A stretch of DNA of 64,000 nt, from contig JACPFM010000009.1 in the NCBI GenBank assembly GCA_016182965.1, forward strand, positions 1 through 64,000. The letters run 5' to 3'. Each line of letters opens with the position of its first letter. Position 1 is the stretch's first letter. Source of the DNA: Deltaproteobacteria bacterium. GTDB lineage: Bacteria; Myxococcota_A; Polyangia; Polyangiales; JADJMO01. Shown here piece after piece: positions 42,377 to 50,939 of this stretch. A model generated the notes under the pieces. The model did not search any database, was not told the origin of the DNA, and was given only the letters and a program-made list of their open reading frames with translations. The position numbers and the translations under genes are program-made.

Positions 42377-44353
42377 ATGCGTCTGGAGATCGGCAGGCTC
42401 GTCCCGCACCTCGGCATCCGCGGGAAGATGTTGGTCGCCTTCCTGACTCTGGCGATCGCGCCATTCGCGGTCTTCGCGTCGGTGGGACTTCGCTTCGCGC
42501 GGCAGGCACTGGTCCGCTCCAACTCGGAGCACCTCCGCATCGAGCTCGCCTCCAACGTGAGCCACATCGAGCGCTACCTCGGGCTGGTGGGCGCCGACGT
42601 GCGGATGCTCGCTCGCGCCGTCGGCGGCGCCGCCCCCTTCGTCGCTCGAGAGGCCCAGCCGCGGCCCCGCGCGGCGCTCGAGGCGATTTTTCGCGAGTTC
42701 GCTGCGATTCGTCCCGACTACTACCAGATCCGCTTCCTGTCGTCCGACGGACGAGAGCTCGTCCGCGTCGACCGGCGTGGCGACGTGATCGTCGCCGTCC
42801 CCGAGGCCGAGCTCCAGGACAAGTCGAATCGATACTACTTCGCAGAGGCCATGGCCGGTCCGCCCGATCGCCCATACTTCTCGCCGATCGACCTGAACGT
42901 GGAGCACGATCGGATCGAGGAGCCGCACGAGCTCGTGCTTCGTGTCGCGCACCGCGTCGAGCAGCCCACGCAGGGGGTGGTGGTGTTGAACGTGTTCGCG
43001 AGCAGGATCCTCGGTCAGCTACGGGTCCTCCGGCCGGACCTCCGGGCGAGCGTCTTGTTCGTCGACGAGCAAGGTCGTTACGTGGAGGACGCGCCACGCG
43101 ATGGTTCGCGTCAGTATGCTTTCGGGAACATCGGCGATCGGCTCGCCATGTTCCCGGAGGCGACCCGATCGAGCCTGCTCGCGGGTGACGCCCGGTTCCT
43201 CGCCGAGGGGAGCGGCGCGTTCGTGTCGTTCCACGCGGTTCGCGCTGGCCAGTGGGGCGCGCAGCGACGGTGGACCCTGGCCATCCTGTATCCACGCGCG
43301 CTCGTGCTCGGACCGGTCGACGACGTTCAGCGGTTCGTCCTCCTGTCGGGCTTCTTGGTCGGACTGGGGGCCGTCGTCCTGTCGCTCCTCGCGACGCGCG
43401 CCTTCACGAGACCCATTCGGCGCATCCTCGCCTTCGTCCAGCGGGTCGCGGCGGGCGAGTTCGGCGGGGCTCTCGACGTCGAGACCCATGACGAGCTCGA
43501 GGAGCTTGCAAACGGCATCCGCTCCACCGCAGGGGCGCTCGAGCGCGCGCGTGCGCAGCTCATTCGTTGGAACGAGGAGCTGCAGGCCGAGGTCTCGCGG
43601 AAGGTGGCCGAGATCGATCAGCTTCGCGAGGCCATGGAGGCGACGGCGCAGCAGCTGCGGCACGCCGATCGGCTCGCGTCGCTCGGTCTGCTGTCCGCCT
43701 CGCTGGCGCACGAGATCGGCAACCCGCTCGCTTCCATCAAGACGACGATCCAGGTCGAGATGGCGGAGTCCATCGTTCCGACGACCACCCAGCAGACCTT
43801 CCGGGTCGTCCTCGACGAGATCGATCGGCTCGCGGGCATCCTGTCGCGTATGACCGGCTTCGTCCGCCCCGCCCGCAACAACATGGTCGCGACGACCGTG
43901 GCGAAGGTCTTCGATCGCGTCGGCCCGCTCGTGGAGCGCGAGGCCCGCAGGAAGCAGGTCGCGGTTCGCCTTTGCGGAGCCGGGGTCGGTCACCGCATCG
44001 TCGCCCGGGCCGAGCAGCTCGAGCAGGTCCTGCTCAACCTCCTCGTCAACGCGCTGGAGGCGATGGACGGCCCCGGCCAGGTCACCATCGAGGCGGAGCC
44101 CGTCGACCCCTGGCTCGAGATCCTGGTGAGCGACACGGGCCGCGGCATCCCGGACACCATCCGTGATCGAGCCTTCGAGCCGTTCTTCACGACGAAGCCG
44201 AACGGCACTGGGCTGGGGCTGGCCATCGTGCGCGAGATCGTTCGGGACATCGGTGGGGAGGTGGAGATCGAGGCCTCCGGGGCAGGGGGCGCCCGCGTCC
44301 GCGTGCGGCTCCGGCCCGGGGGCGACGACGGCGCGCGGGAGGTGCCCCCTTGA
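42377..44353 (+). CDS. Membrane histidine kinase with extracytoplasmic dCache-like sensor
   Basis: A 658-residue sensor. One hydrophobic segment lies at about 17-38. A large extracytoplasmic region follows (about 40-300; Cache features 'IRPDYYQIRFLSSDGRELVR' and 'FVDEQGRYVED'). A second membrane segment (about 315-337), HAMP ('FTRPIRRILAFVQRVAAGEF'), a coiled coil, and HisKA with His445 ('SLAHEIGNPLASIKTT') come next. The HATPase motifs are 'NLLVNALEAMD', 'DTGRGIPDTI' and 'GTGLGLAIVREIV'. It overlaps its regulator by 4 bases. It probably monitors the electron-acceptor environment of the upstream cytochromes. Confidence 0.93.
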   Translation: MRLEIGRLVPHLGIRGKMLVAFLTLAIAPFAVFASVGLRFARQALVRSNSEHLRIELASNVSHIERYLGLVGADVRMLARAVGGAAPFVAREAQPRPRAALEAIFREFAAIRPDYYQIRFLSSDGRELVRVDRRGDVIVAVPEAELQDKSNRYYFAEAMAGPPDRPYFSPIDLNVEHDRIEEPHELVLRVAHRVEQPTQGVVVLNVFASRILGQLRVLRPDLRASVLFVDEQGRYVEDAPRDGSRQYAFGNIGDRLAMFPEATRSSLLAGDARFLAEGSGAFVSFHAVRAGQWGAQRRWTLAILYPRALVLGPVDDVQRFVLLSGFLVGLGAVVLSLLATRAFTRPIRRILAFVQRVAAGEFGGALDVETHDELEELANGIRSTAGALERARAQLIRWNEELQAEVSRKVAEIDQLREAMEATAQQLRHADRLASLGLLSASLAHEIGNPLASIKTTIQVEMAESIVPTTTQQTFRVVLDEIDRLAGILSRMTGFVRPARNNMVATTVAKVFDRVGPLVEREARRKQVAVRLCGAGVGHRIVARAEQLEQVLLNLLVNALEAMDGPGQVTIEAEPVDPWLEILVSDTGRGIPDTIRDRAFEPFFTTKPNGTGLGLAIVREIVRDIGGEVEIEASGAGGARVRVRLRPGGDDGAREVPP

Positions 44354-45720
44354 GCGCGCGGCGAGGTGTCTTGGTCGTCGAGGACGACACCGTCATGCGC
44401 GAGGCGCTGACGCGGCGTCTCTCCTCGCGGCACCGCGTCGTCGCGGCGGCCTCTTGCGTCGAGGCGCGCGAGGTCTTCGCTCGCTCGAGGGTCGATCTCG
44501 TCGTCCTCGATCTCAACCTGCCCGACGGCGACGGTCTGTCGCTGATACCGATCTTCCTCCAAGACCGCGAGGCCGAGGTCGTCGTGGTCACGGCTTATCC
44601 CGAGGTGCAGTCCGCGGTGCGGGCGCTCAAGGCCGGCGCGTTCGACTACATCAACAAGCCGTTCGAGCTCGACGAGTTCGACGTCGTCGTCGACAAGGCG
44701 CTCGAGCATTGTCGCCTCCGGGCGGAGGTCATGACGCTCCGACGCGCAGGACCGCGCGCGGGCGGCGTCGAGCGCATTCTCGGGGGCTCGCACCCGATCG
44801 AGCGGGTGCGTGAGGATATCCGGCGGGTCGCCGAGACGCCTGCGACGACGGTGCTGATACGCGGCGAGACCGGCACAGGCAAGGAGCTCGTCGCGGAGGC
44901 GGTGCACGACGAAAGCAAGCGCCGCCACGCGCCCATCGTGCGCGTCAATTGCTCGTCGATTCCCGCATCCATGATGGAGGCCGAGCTCTTCGGACACGAG
45001 CGCGGGGCATTCACCGATGCGAAGTCCTCTCGGCGCGGCCTCATCGAGCTGGCGCACGGGGGCACCCTGTTCCTCGATGAGATCGGCGACCTCCCGCTCG
45101 AGCTTCAGCCCAAGCTGCTTCGTGTGCTCGAGTCACGCTGCCTACGCCCCCTCGGCGGCTCGCGCGAGGTCGAGGTCGACGTCCGCTTCGTCGCGGCGAC
45201 CAACCGCGATCTCGAGTCGATGCAGGCGGAGCGTAGGTTCCGCGAGGATCTCTTCTTCCGTCTCAACGTCTTCGCCATCTCCGTGCCACCCCTGCGAGAA
45301 CGTGCGGGGGACGTGACGCTGCTCGCGTCGCACTTCCTCGGCGAACTGTGCCGTCGTCTCGGGAAGAGCCCGAAGACGCTGTCGCAGGAGGCGCTGTCGC
45401 GTCTCGAGGCGTACCGCTGGCCAGGTAACGTGCGCGAGCTCTCGAACGTCGTCGAGCGGGCGGTCATCGTCGCGCGTGGCGAGATCGTCTCGACGGCGGA
45501 TCTCGCGGTGCCGGAGGGACCGCACGTTACGGCGCCCGTCCCAGGCGAAGCGCTCGTCTCGCCCGGCGCCGGTGCGTACCCGCCGCTCGAGGCGATCGAG
45601 AGGCGCTACGTGCTCCAGGTCTATGAGCAGACCGGAAGGAACAAGACCAGGGCGGCGGAGATCCTCGGCCTCTCGCGCGTCGGGTTGCGCGAGAAGCTCA
45701 AGGGGTACGGCGTGACGTGA
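44350..45720 (+). CDS. NtrC-family response regulator with GAFTDA loop
   Basis: A 456-residue regulator. The receiver has Asp12/13, phospho-acceptor Asp54, Thr81 and Lys103. The AAA+ domain has Walker A GETGTGKE (172-179), and the sigma54-contact loop is GAFTDA (219-224) instead of GAFTGA. 'GGTLFLDEIGDL' and 'FREDLFFRLNVF' are intact. The C-terminal Fis-type HTH reads 'NKTRAAEILGLSRVGLREKL'. It is translationally coupled to the kinase. GAFTDA occurs in a minority of genuine activators, so function is likely retained; the 39169 element is a candidate target. Confidence 0.93.
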   Translation: MSARRGVLVVEDDTVMREALTRRLSSRHRVVAAASCVEAREVFARSRVDLVVLDLNLPDGDGLSLIPIFLQDREAEVVVVTAYPEVQSAVRALKAGAFDYINKPFELDEFDVVVDKALEHCRLRAEVMTLRRAGPRAGGVERILGGSHPIERVREDIRRVAETPATTVLIRGETGTGKELVAEAVHDESKRRHAPIVRVNCSSIPASMMEAELFGHERGAFTDAKSSRRGLIELAHGGTLFLDEIGDLPLELQPKLLRVLESRCLRPLGGSREVEVDVRFVAATNRDLESMQAERRFREDLFFRLNVFAISVPPLRERAGDVTLLASHFLGELCRRLGKSPKTLSQEALSRLEAYRWPGNVRELSNVVERAVIVARGEIVSTADLAVPEGPHVTAPVPGEALVSPGAGAYPPLEAIERRYVLQVYEQTGRNKTRAAEILGLSRVGLREKLKGYGVT

Positions 45721-46020
45721 GCAGACCGCTGGACCCCGTTGCGACCTGCTGTCAGGCCACCGGAGTTCCACCGAAACACCGTGCTGCTTCGTGCGTACGC
45801 CCCCGCAGAAAGCGAGAATCTCCCGCTCTAGGGACGGTCTCATGATCTTCGGAAGGCCCGTGTACGCAGGCGCGCCGCGATGGTTTCGGCGATTCCGCGG
45901 CCGACGCGGTCACGCAATCGGCGCCCAGCGGTGTAATGAATCGCTCGCCCCCGAGACGGTGACGGAGAGGCGCGGAAGCATCGCGAGCGCGACCGCAGGA
46001 CGCCTCGGGAGGACGAGACC
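45721..46020. other. 300-base intergenic stretch
   Basis: No gene or clear hairpin was seen. It separates the two-component pair from the decayed membrane-protein gene; GGGAGG lies just before that gene's ATG. Confidence 0.35.
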
Positions 46021-46381
46021 ATGTCGAAGCTAGATACCAAGAAGGCGATCGTGGCGGGCCTGACGGGCACGACGGCGATGACGGCTGTGATGCTGGCCGC
46101 GCCGATGATGGGCATGCCGCCCATGAACGTCGGCGCGATGCTCGGATCGGTGATGGGCGGCAGCGTGGCCCTCGGCTGGGCACGGGATGCTCTACGGGGT
46201 CGCGCCATGGCTGCTCGCTCAGCTCGTGGTCATGCCGATGATGGGAGCGGGGCTCTTCAGCGGGTCGGCGCTGGTCGCCGGCGGGAGCCTGATGGGCCAC
46301 CTGATCTACGGCGCCGTGGTCGGCGTCGCCTACGGTCGAGACGAGGCGCGCGACGCCGTGGGTCGGCACGCGCACGCGTGA
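46021..46381 (+). pseudogene. Broken DUF6789-like membrane protein gene
   Basis: The first frame gives 'MTAVMLAAPMMGMPPMNVGA' followed by MLGSVMGGSVALGWARD, and then loses sense near 46185. The next frame continues 'MLYGVAPWLLAQLVVMPMMG' and 'GSLMGHLIYGAVVGVAYG' to a stop at 46381. Together they match a four-helix DUF6789-type protein, but the usual second helix between 'ALGWA' and 'LYG' is missing. An out-of-frame internal deletion is therefore likely. A good ribosome site (GGGAGGA) remains at the front. Confidence 0.65.
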
Positions 46382-46432
46382 TGCGTCGGGCTCCGATCGA
46401 GCTCGTAGCGCTGCGCGGACGAGCGAGCGAGA

Positions 46433-47089
46433 ATGCACGTCGGTGCGGTGAATCGAATGCGAGCCCCGGACGACACGGAGGGTGGCGAGGACGCCGTGCT
46501 CATCGCGCGGCTCCTCGCGGGCGACGAGCAGGCGTTCGTCGAAATCGTCGAGCGCCTGCACGGCTCGCTGGTGCGCGTCGCCCGTGCCTTCGTCGGCGAT
46601 CGAGCCGTCGCCGAGGAGGTCGTGCAGGACACCTGGGCGGCAGTGCTCGAAGGCCTCCCCCGGTTCGAGGGACGCTCGTCGCTGAAGACATGGATCTTCC
46701 GAATCCTCACCAATCGTGCCCGGACGCGCGGCGCGCGCGAGAGTCGCTCGGTGCCTTTCTCGTCGTTCGACTCGGTCGACGAGCACGAGCCCGCGGTCGA
46801 TCCCGCGCGCTTCCTGCCGAGTGGCAAGTGGGGCGCGCCGCCGCGCGCCTGGAACGAGGACTCGCCCGAGAGGCTGCTCGCTCGTCGCGAGACGCTGGCG
46901 TTCCTCGAGCAGGCGATCGCGGAGCTTCCGCGGTCGCAGCGCGCGGTGCTCGTCCTACGCGACGTGGAGGGGGTCGACGCGGACGACGCCTGCGACATCC
47001 TGCAGATCACCGAGAACAACCAACGAGTGCTCCTCCATCGCGCGAGATCGAGGCTCCGCGCCGCGCTCGAGCAGCACATGGCTCCATAG
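46433..47089 (+). CDS. ECF-type RNA polymerase sigma factor
   Basis: A 218-residue protein. Region 2 spans about 25-95 ('FVEIVERLHGSLVRVARAFV', 'AEEVVQDTWAAVLEGLPRFE', 'LKTWIFRILTNRART'). A linker of about 45 residues follows, then region 4 ('LPRSQRAVLVLRDVEGVDAD', 'DILQITENNQRVLLHRARS'). This is the standard ECF sigma-70 layout. The start may be 46433 or 46457. The next gene encodes a zinc-finger anti-sigma protein, so release from it is the expected control. The -35/-10 target sequence is not known. Confidence 0.92.
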   Translation: MHVGAVNRMRAPDDTEGGEDAVLIARLLAGDEQAFVEIVERLHGSLVRVARAFVGDRAVAEEVVQDTWAAVLEGLPRFEGRSSLKTWIFRILTNRARTRGARESRSVPFSSFDSVDEHEPAVDPARFLPSGKWGAPPRAWNEDSPERLLARRETLAFLEQAIAELPRSQRAVLVLRDVEGVDADDACDILQITENNQRVLLHRARSRLRAALEQHMAP

Positions 47090-47096
47090 AGGTCTA

Positions 47097-47327
47097 ATGC
47101 TCACGTGCCAGCAGCTGACCGAGCTCGTGACGGACTATCTGGAGGGGCAGCTTCCCTTCCGGAAACGACTGAGTTTCCACCTGCACATCGGGATGTGCCG
47201 CGACTGCCGAACCTATGTCCGGCAGATGAAGCTCGCGGTCCGCACCACGGGCGCGCTGCCGCCCGGGGACATTCCCGACGAGGTGCGCGATCAGCTCCTG
47301 CGGCGTTTCCGGGACTGGAAGGACTGA
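47097..47327 (+). CDS. Zinc-binding anti-sigma factor (ZAS-type)
   Basis: A 76-residue protein with the HxxxCxxC motif in 'FHLHIGMCRDCRTYVRQMK' and an upstream Cys in 'MLTCQQLTELVTDYLEGQL'. The basic helix (PFRKRLSFH) is typical of mycothiol/ZAS anti-sigma domains. There is no membrane segment, so it is a soluble redox- or zinc-responsive type. GAGGT precedes the ATG, 7 bases after the sigma gene, so both are co-expressed. Confidence 0.9.
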   Translation: MLTCQQLTELVTDYLEGQLPFRKRLSFHLHIGMCRDCRTYVRQMKLAVRTTGALPPGDIPDEVRDQLLRRFRDWKD

Positions 47328-47379
47328 CTTCCGATTGGGTGCGGCTGCTCTCCGGCAGAGAGTATCCGAGCGAGATCGG

Positions 47380-47515
47380 TCACTTGACCCTTCGCAGTCG
47401 TGGCTTCGGAGCGGGAAGCGGGTCAGGAATCTTGCCGTCCTCATAGCGTGAGGCGTGGTTGCGCTCGTGATCGCGAGCGAGGTGGAACCGCCAGTACTCG
47501 TCGAAGCGTCGAACT
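47380..47515 (-). pseudogene. C-terminal gene remnant (unidentified)
   Basis: The leftward frame ending at 47380 gives 'RFDEYWRFHLARDHERNHAS', then RYEDGKIPDPLPAPK, which looks like the genuine C-terminus of a protein. The sequence upstream of about 47515 becomes Arg-rich out-of-frame-like text. It may be the tail of a transposase-like or hypothetical gene. Confidence 0.3.
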
Positions 47516-47806
47516 CCCGCCCGACGCGCGCAGCGCGCGCAGCCGAAGGACGGCCTCGGCCACACCATTCGCGAACGAAACCGAAGGCTCTTCCCCCGCG
47601 GCGGGCCTGCTGAATGCGGCGTGAAATCGCGCGTTTGCGTGGCGCGGGCGGTTCGCGATCGGGTCGCGGTGGTCGCACTTCTGCACGCGCGATCGGAGCG
47701 GCGTTTCCCGTCCGATCGCAACAAATGAGAACAATGAGGCGATTGCGCGGCGGCACGCGACCGCGCAGTGGTCCCGCGCGGCGTGACCTGGCCGCCGCGG
47801 AATCGT
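47516..47806. other. Unassigned stretch between gene remnants
   Basis: About 290 bases with no recognisable gene, lying between two truncated gene ends. It is probably rearranged DNA. Confidence 0.35.
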
Positions 47807-47915
47807 AACAGTGCGTCGACACCAGCAGCGATCCGAACAACTGCGGTTTCTGCGGCAACCAGTGCAGCCCCGGCACGCTATGCGTGAGCGGCAGCTGCAG
47901 TACCTGAGCACGGCC
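47807..47915 (+). pseudogene. Duplicated tail of the Cys-rich repeat lipoprotein gene
   Basis: About 108 bases nearly identical to 25132-25239, encoding 'QCVDTSSDPNNCGFCGNQC' then 'SPGTLCVSGSCST' and stop. Only the last of the six repeat units is present, with no start or signal. Adjacent sequence on the left is unrelated. This is a decayed or recombined copy of the gene at 24468-25232, and it again lies beside the DUF2924-integrase repeat. Confidence 0.8.
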
Positions 47916-47935
47916 CGCGGGTGAGGGGCTACAAC

Positions 47936-48262
47936 TCACGAACGCCAGTAGTAAGGCGCTCCCGTGCCGTAGTGATCGAGCGTGTAGTCGACGACCCCGA
48001 CCTGCCCGGGAAGCGGCGCATCATCAGGGGTGAGCGGACGCCACCCGGCATCGCGCTGAAGGCCCGGAGGCGGCGCCCACCGTTCCCAGCCCACCTGGTA
48101 GTCCAGGATGCTTCCGCCGTTCGCGCCGCCACGCATTCGTGGGTGTCGGATCTGAACGGGATCGTCCTCCCAGCCGCACACGTCACAGATGTCGTACGTA
48201 CCCGGCGGTCCGCCAAAGACGAGGTATCCGCACACGGGGCACGGCCAGAGCTCGTGCTCCAT
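47936..48262 (-). CDS. CPCC-family cysteine-rich protein
   Basis: A 108-residue soluble protein. The N-terminus 'LWPCPVCGYLVFGGPPGTYD', then ICDVCGWEDDPVQ, is the CPCC zinc-ribbon signature. The region 'GGANGGSILDYQVGWERWAP' follows, as in other members. Function is unknown; members are often adjacent to toxins or mobile DNA. The start at 48262 directly precedes the zinc ribbon. It lies 11 bases downstream of the broken Uma2 gene. Confidence 0.75.
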   Translation of the reverse strand: MEHELWPCPVCGYLVFGGPPGTYDICDVCGWEDDPVQIRHPRMRGGANGGSILDYQVGWERWAPPPGLQRDAGWRPLTPDDAPLPGQVGVVDYTLDHYGTGAPYYWRS

Positions 48263-48273
48263 CACCGCGGCGC

Positions 48274-48878
48274 TCAGCGGCCGCGAAGGGCGGCGCGGAA
48301 CTCCTTCACGAGCTTCGTCTGTCGCTCGTCGAGGCGAACGAACGACGCCAGCAGATCGAGATCGAGGTCGGGGAGCTTGTCGCTGCGCGCGCGCTGCTCG
48401 TACCCGTTCGAGCCGAGCACCCAGACCGTCAGCTTCCCTTCGCGGAAGATCCACACCTCGGGCACGCCGAGCCCGCGATATACCGCCAGCTTGTCGAGCT
48501 TCGGCGGCGAGAAGACGATCTCGATCGCGATATCCGGGACCGATTTGCGTCCGCCGATCGTGTACGATTCGTCGGCTTCCAGCCCGCGCCTCGCGCGTTC
48601 GCTTCGGTACGTCGTGGGCCGTGCGCGTCGAGATCGATGTCGCGTTCCTCCGCGTACGCCACGACGAGCCGCCTCAGCAGCGACTTCGAGTCCTCGTGAT
48701 CGTCCGACGGGCTCATGATCTCGAGCGCTCCTTCGATGTAGGTGAGACGGACGCCGGATCGCTGCTCGTCGAGCGAGTCGCGTAGCACGACGTACGTTGC
48801 CCACGTCACGCCATTGATCAGCACACGCTCCTCGCCGTGGAACGGCCGAGGAGACGGCGTGGAGGGGACCGCGACCAT
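48274..48878 (-). pseudogene. Uma2-family endonuclease gene with a frameshift
   Basis: The N-terminal frame ('GVTWATYVVLRDSLDEQRSG', 'LTYIEGALEIMSPSDDHE', 'YAEERDIDLDAHG') and the C-terminal frame ('TTYRSERARRGLEADESYTI', 'SVPDIAIEIVFSPPKLDKLA', 'YRGLGVPEVWIFREGKL') are one base out of register. The break is at about 48616-48620, in a CCC/GGG run. Together they make a normal Uma2 protein of about 200 residues with the predicted nuclease residues. It is either a recent frameshift mutation or a base-calling error. Confidence 0.8.
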
Positions 48879-48897
48879 GGGCGGATCCTAGCACCCA

Positions 48898-49272
48898 CCG
48901 CTCACCGCGGCGGGCGCTCGACCTCGCCGGTCGGCACCTTGGGCGGGGCCTTCTCCCAGCGGATGTTGTCGACGATGTGGCGAGACGCGCGGGGCAATCT
49001 CGCTGGCGTTCGGCCTCGGGGTGTGCAGGTGGGTCGAGCAAACCGGCCGTGTATGTCCCCGATCCCACGTGCCCAGCCCGCCCAGCCCGGTGCGCGCCCC
49101 CCGAAGACAGCGGGCTTTCGCGAGCCGCGGGCTGATCCGAGGGCTGAGCTCACCGCGGCGATCCGCCGATCGCAGACGCACACCAAGACGCAGCCGCGGC
49201 CTTCCGTCTCGGCGACGTGATCGCAACGTGTCCCGCGCAGGCCGCCCGACAGGCGCGCCGCACGGAGGCATC
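48898..49272. repeat. Dispersed repeat, copy D, upstream of intact DUF2924-integrase
   Basis: The leftward reading of the first 80 bases gives 'VDNIRWEKAPPKVPTGEVER' plus PPR and stop. The remaining about 290 bases align patchily with copy C (25240-25608) up to the DUF2924 ribosome site. Copy B (23958) shares the first about 220 bases. It may be the left end of a mobile module. Confidence 0.7.
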
Positions 49273-49770
49273 ATGACGACGAAGGCGAAGAACGCGACGA
49301 CGACGACGACGAACAAGAAGGGCGCTGGGCAGTCGCTCGGGGCCGACTCGCAGGGGCAGATCGCGGCGCTCGCGAAGCTGTCCTCGACCGAGCTGCAGAA
49401 GCGCTACGAGGAGGTGTTCGGCACGCGCGCGACGAGCTGCAACGTGATGCACCTGCGCGGTGCCATCGCGCGGGCGCTCCTCGAGCGCGCCGGGCAGCTC
49501 GCGCCCGACGCCTCGACGACGCGCGCGGCTGCCGCAGCGCCTCCGGCCCCGCCGCCGCGCGACGGTCGCCTCCCGGCGGTCGGCTCGGTGCTCCGCCGCG
49601 AACACGAGGGCGTCGTCCATCGCGTGAAGGTGCTGCAGCGAGGGTTCGTCTACCAGGGCGCGCAGTACCGGAGCCTCTCGTCGATCGCGAAGGCGATCAC
49701 CGGCACGACCTGGAACGGCTTCCTCTGGTTCGGGCTCGTTGAGCGCGCGCCGCGGAAGAAGGCGGCGTGA
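49273..49770 (+). CDS. DUF2924-family protein
   Basis: A 165-residue protein. A Thr/Lys-rich N-terminus is followed by 'IAALAKLSSTELQKRYEEVF' and 'LRGAIARALLERAG', a Pro/Ala linker, then 'SVLRREHEGVVHRVKVLQRG' and 'YRSLSSIAKAITGTTWNGFL', the DUF2924 core. Such genes regularly precede phage-type recombinases and may help recombination or DNA binding. GGAGG precedes the ATG. The integrase follows with overlapping or nearly overlapping signals. A truncated paralogue is at 25609. Confidence 0.85.
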   Translation: MTTKAKNATTTTTNKKGAGQSLGADSQGQIAALAKLSSTELQKRYEEVFGTRATSCNVMHLRGAIARALLERAGQLAPDASTTRAAAAAPPAPPPRDGRLPAVGSVLRREHEGVVHRVKVLQRGFVYQGAQYRSLSSIAKAITGTTWNGFLWFGLVERAPRKKAA

Positions 49771-49778
49771 GGACCACC

Positions 49779-50939
49779 ATGAGCAAGCCGAAGGGACAGC
49801 TTCGCTGGTGGGGCAAGACGTACTCGGTCCGAGTGCGGTTCGCCGACGGGAGTCGCAAATGGGTGCCGCTCCCCGAGGGGCTCTCGCACACCGAGGCCGT
49901 GGCGCGCGCGCAGGAGATCGCCGACGCGGCGCGCCGGCGATCGGCCCCGGCGGACACGAGGGTGATCGCGCTGCCGAGCGAGACGCTCGACGAGTGGGTG
50001 AAGCGATGGACGGCGATGCGCGAGCGCATCGGCTATCGCACGGTGCGCGACGATCGCTCGAGGTACAAGACGCACATCCAGGCCGTCCTTGGAACGAGAC
50101 CGGTGGGTGCGATCACCACCGAGGACATCGAGATCCTGCGCGACGCGCTCGACGAGAAGGTGCAGGGCGGGAAGATCGCCTGGACGACGGCGCAGCTGGT
50201 GTGGTCGGCGGTCAAATCGATGTTCAAGGCGGCGCGGCTCTCGAAGCACCGCGAGCTGCGCGTGCGGCGGGACGATCCGACCCAGGGCGTCGCGCCGCCG
50301 GATCGCGGCGCGGTGAAGGCCAAGCAGTTCCTCTTCCCGAGCGAGTTCCTCCAGCTCGTCTCGTGCGATGAGGTGCCGCTGCAGTGGCGGCGGATGTTCG
50401 TGACCACGACCTACCTCATGCTCCGCGCCTCCGAGTTGGAGGCGCTCGGCTGGGACGACCTCGATCTCGAGCACGGGATCGCCCACATCCATCGGTCCGT
50501 CGTCCGCACGAACCGCACGCAGGACGGCGAGACCAAGAGCCAGCGCGCCCGCCGCCTCGCGATCGAGCCGACGCTCGTCCCGCTGCTCCACGCAATGCAG
50601 AAGGAAGCCGGCGCCCGGCGCGTCGGCCGGGTGCTCGATCCGATGCCGCCCTGGTACGACCTCGCGAAGGGCCTGCGCGTCTACTTGATCGCCGCGGGGA
50701 TCACCCGGCCCGAACTCCTCGCGCGCGGACCGACGCGTCGCTGGATCACCTTCCACGACCTGCGCGCGACAGGGATCACCTGGATGGCGGTGCGGGGGGA
50801 CGACCCGCTGAAGATCCGGCAAAGGGTCGGCCACGAGCACGTCGCGACGACCGAGAGGTACATCCGCGTCGCCGAGGAGCTGCGGCCGGGGTTCGGGACC
50901 GTGTTCCCGGAGCTACCGCGCGGCTTGCTGCCCGGGTAG
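49779..50939 (+). CDS. Tyrosine recombinase/integrase
   Basis: A 386-residue site-specific recombinase. The N-terminal arm (KGQLRWWGKTYSVRVRF) and SAM-like core-binding domain (about 70-150) precede a catalytic domain with Arg216 ('LMLRASELEALGW'), Lys in 'GETKSQRARRLAIEP', His326/Arg329 ('FHDLRATGITW'), His352 ('VGHEH') and nucleophile Tyr361 ('ATTERYIR'). All are intact. GTG at 49767 is an alternative start overlapping the upstream stop; ATG 49779 has GAGGA before it. Directly to the right the composition becomes AT-richer, suggesting it mobilised the following island. Confidence 0.92.
   Translation: MSKPKGQLRWWGKTYSVRVRFADGSRKWVPLPEGLSHTEAVARAQEIADAARRRSAPADTRVIALPSETLDEWVKRWTAMRERIGYRTVRDDRSRYKTHIQAVLGTRPVGAITTEDIEILRDALDEKVQGGKIAWTTAQLVWSAVKSMFKAARLSKHRELRVRRDDPTQGVAPPDRGAVKAKQFLFPSEFLQLVSCDEVPLQWRRMFVTTTYLMLRASELEALGWDDLDLEHGIAHIHRSVVRTNRTQDGETKSQRARRLAIEPTLVPLLHAMQKEAGARRVGRVLDPMPPWYDLAKGLRVYLIAAGITRPELLARGPTRRWITFHDLRATGITWMAVRGDDPLKIRQRVGHEHVATTERYIRVAEELRPGFGTVFPELPRGLLPG

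Noticed and set aside
41135-42952. 605-codon minus-strand frame opposite the 12-heme cytochrome
   Set aside because: Shadow of a gene with twelve intact heme motifs; no independent support.
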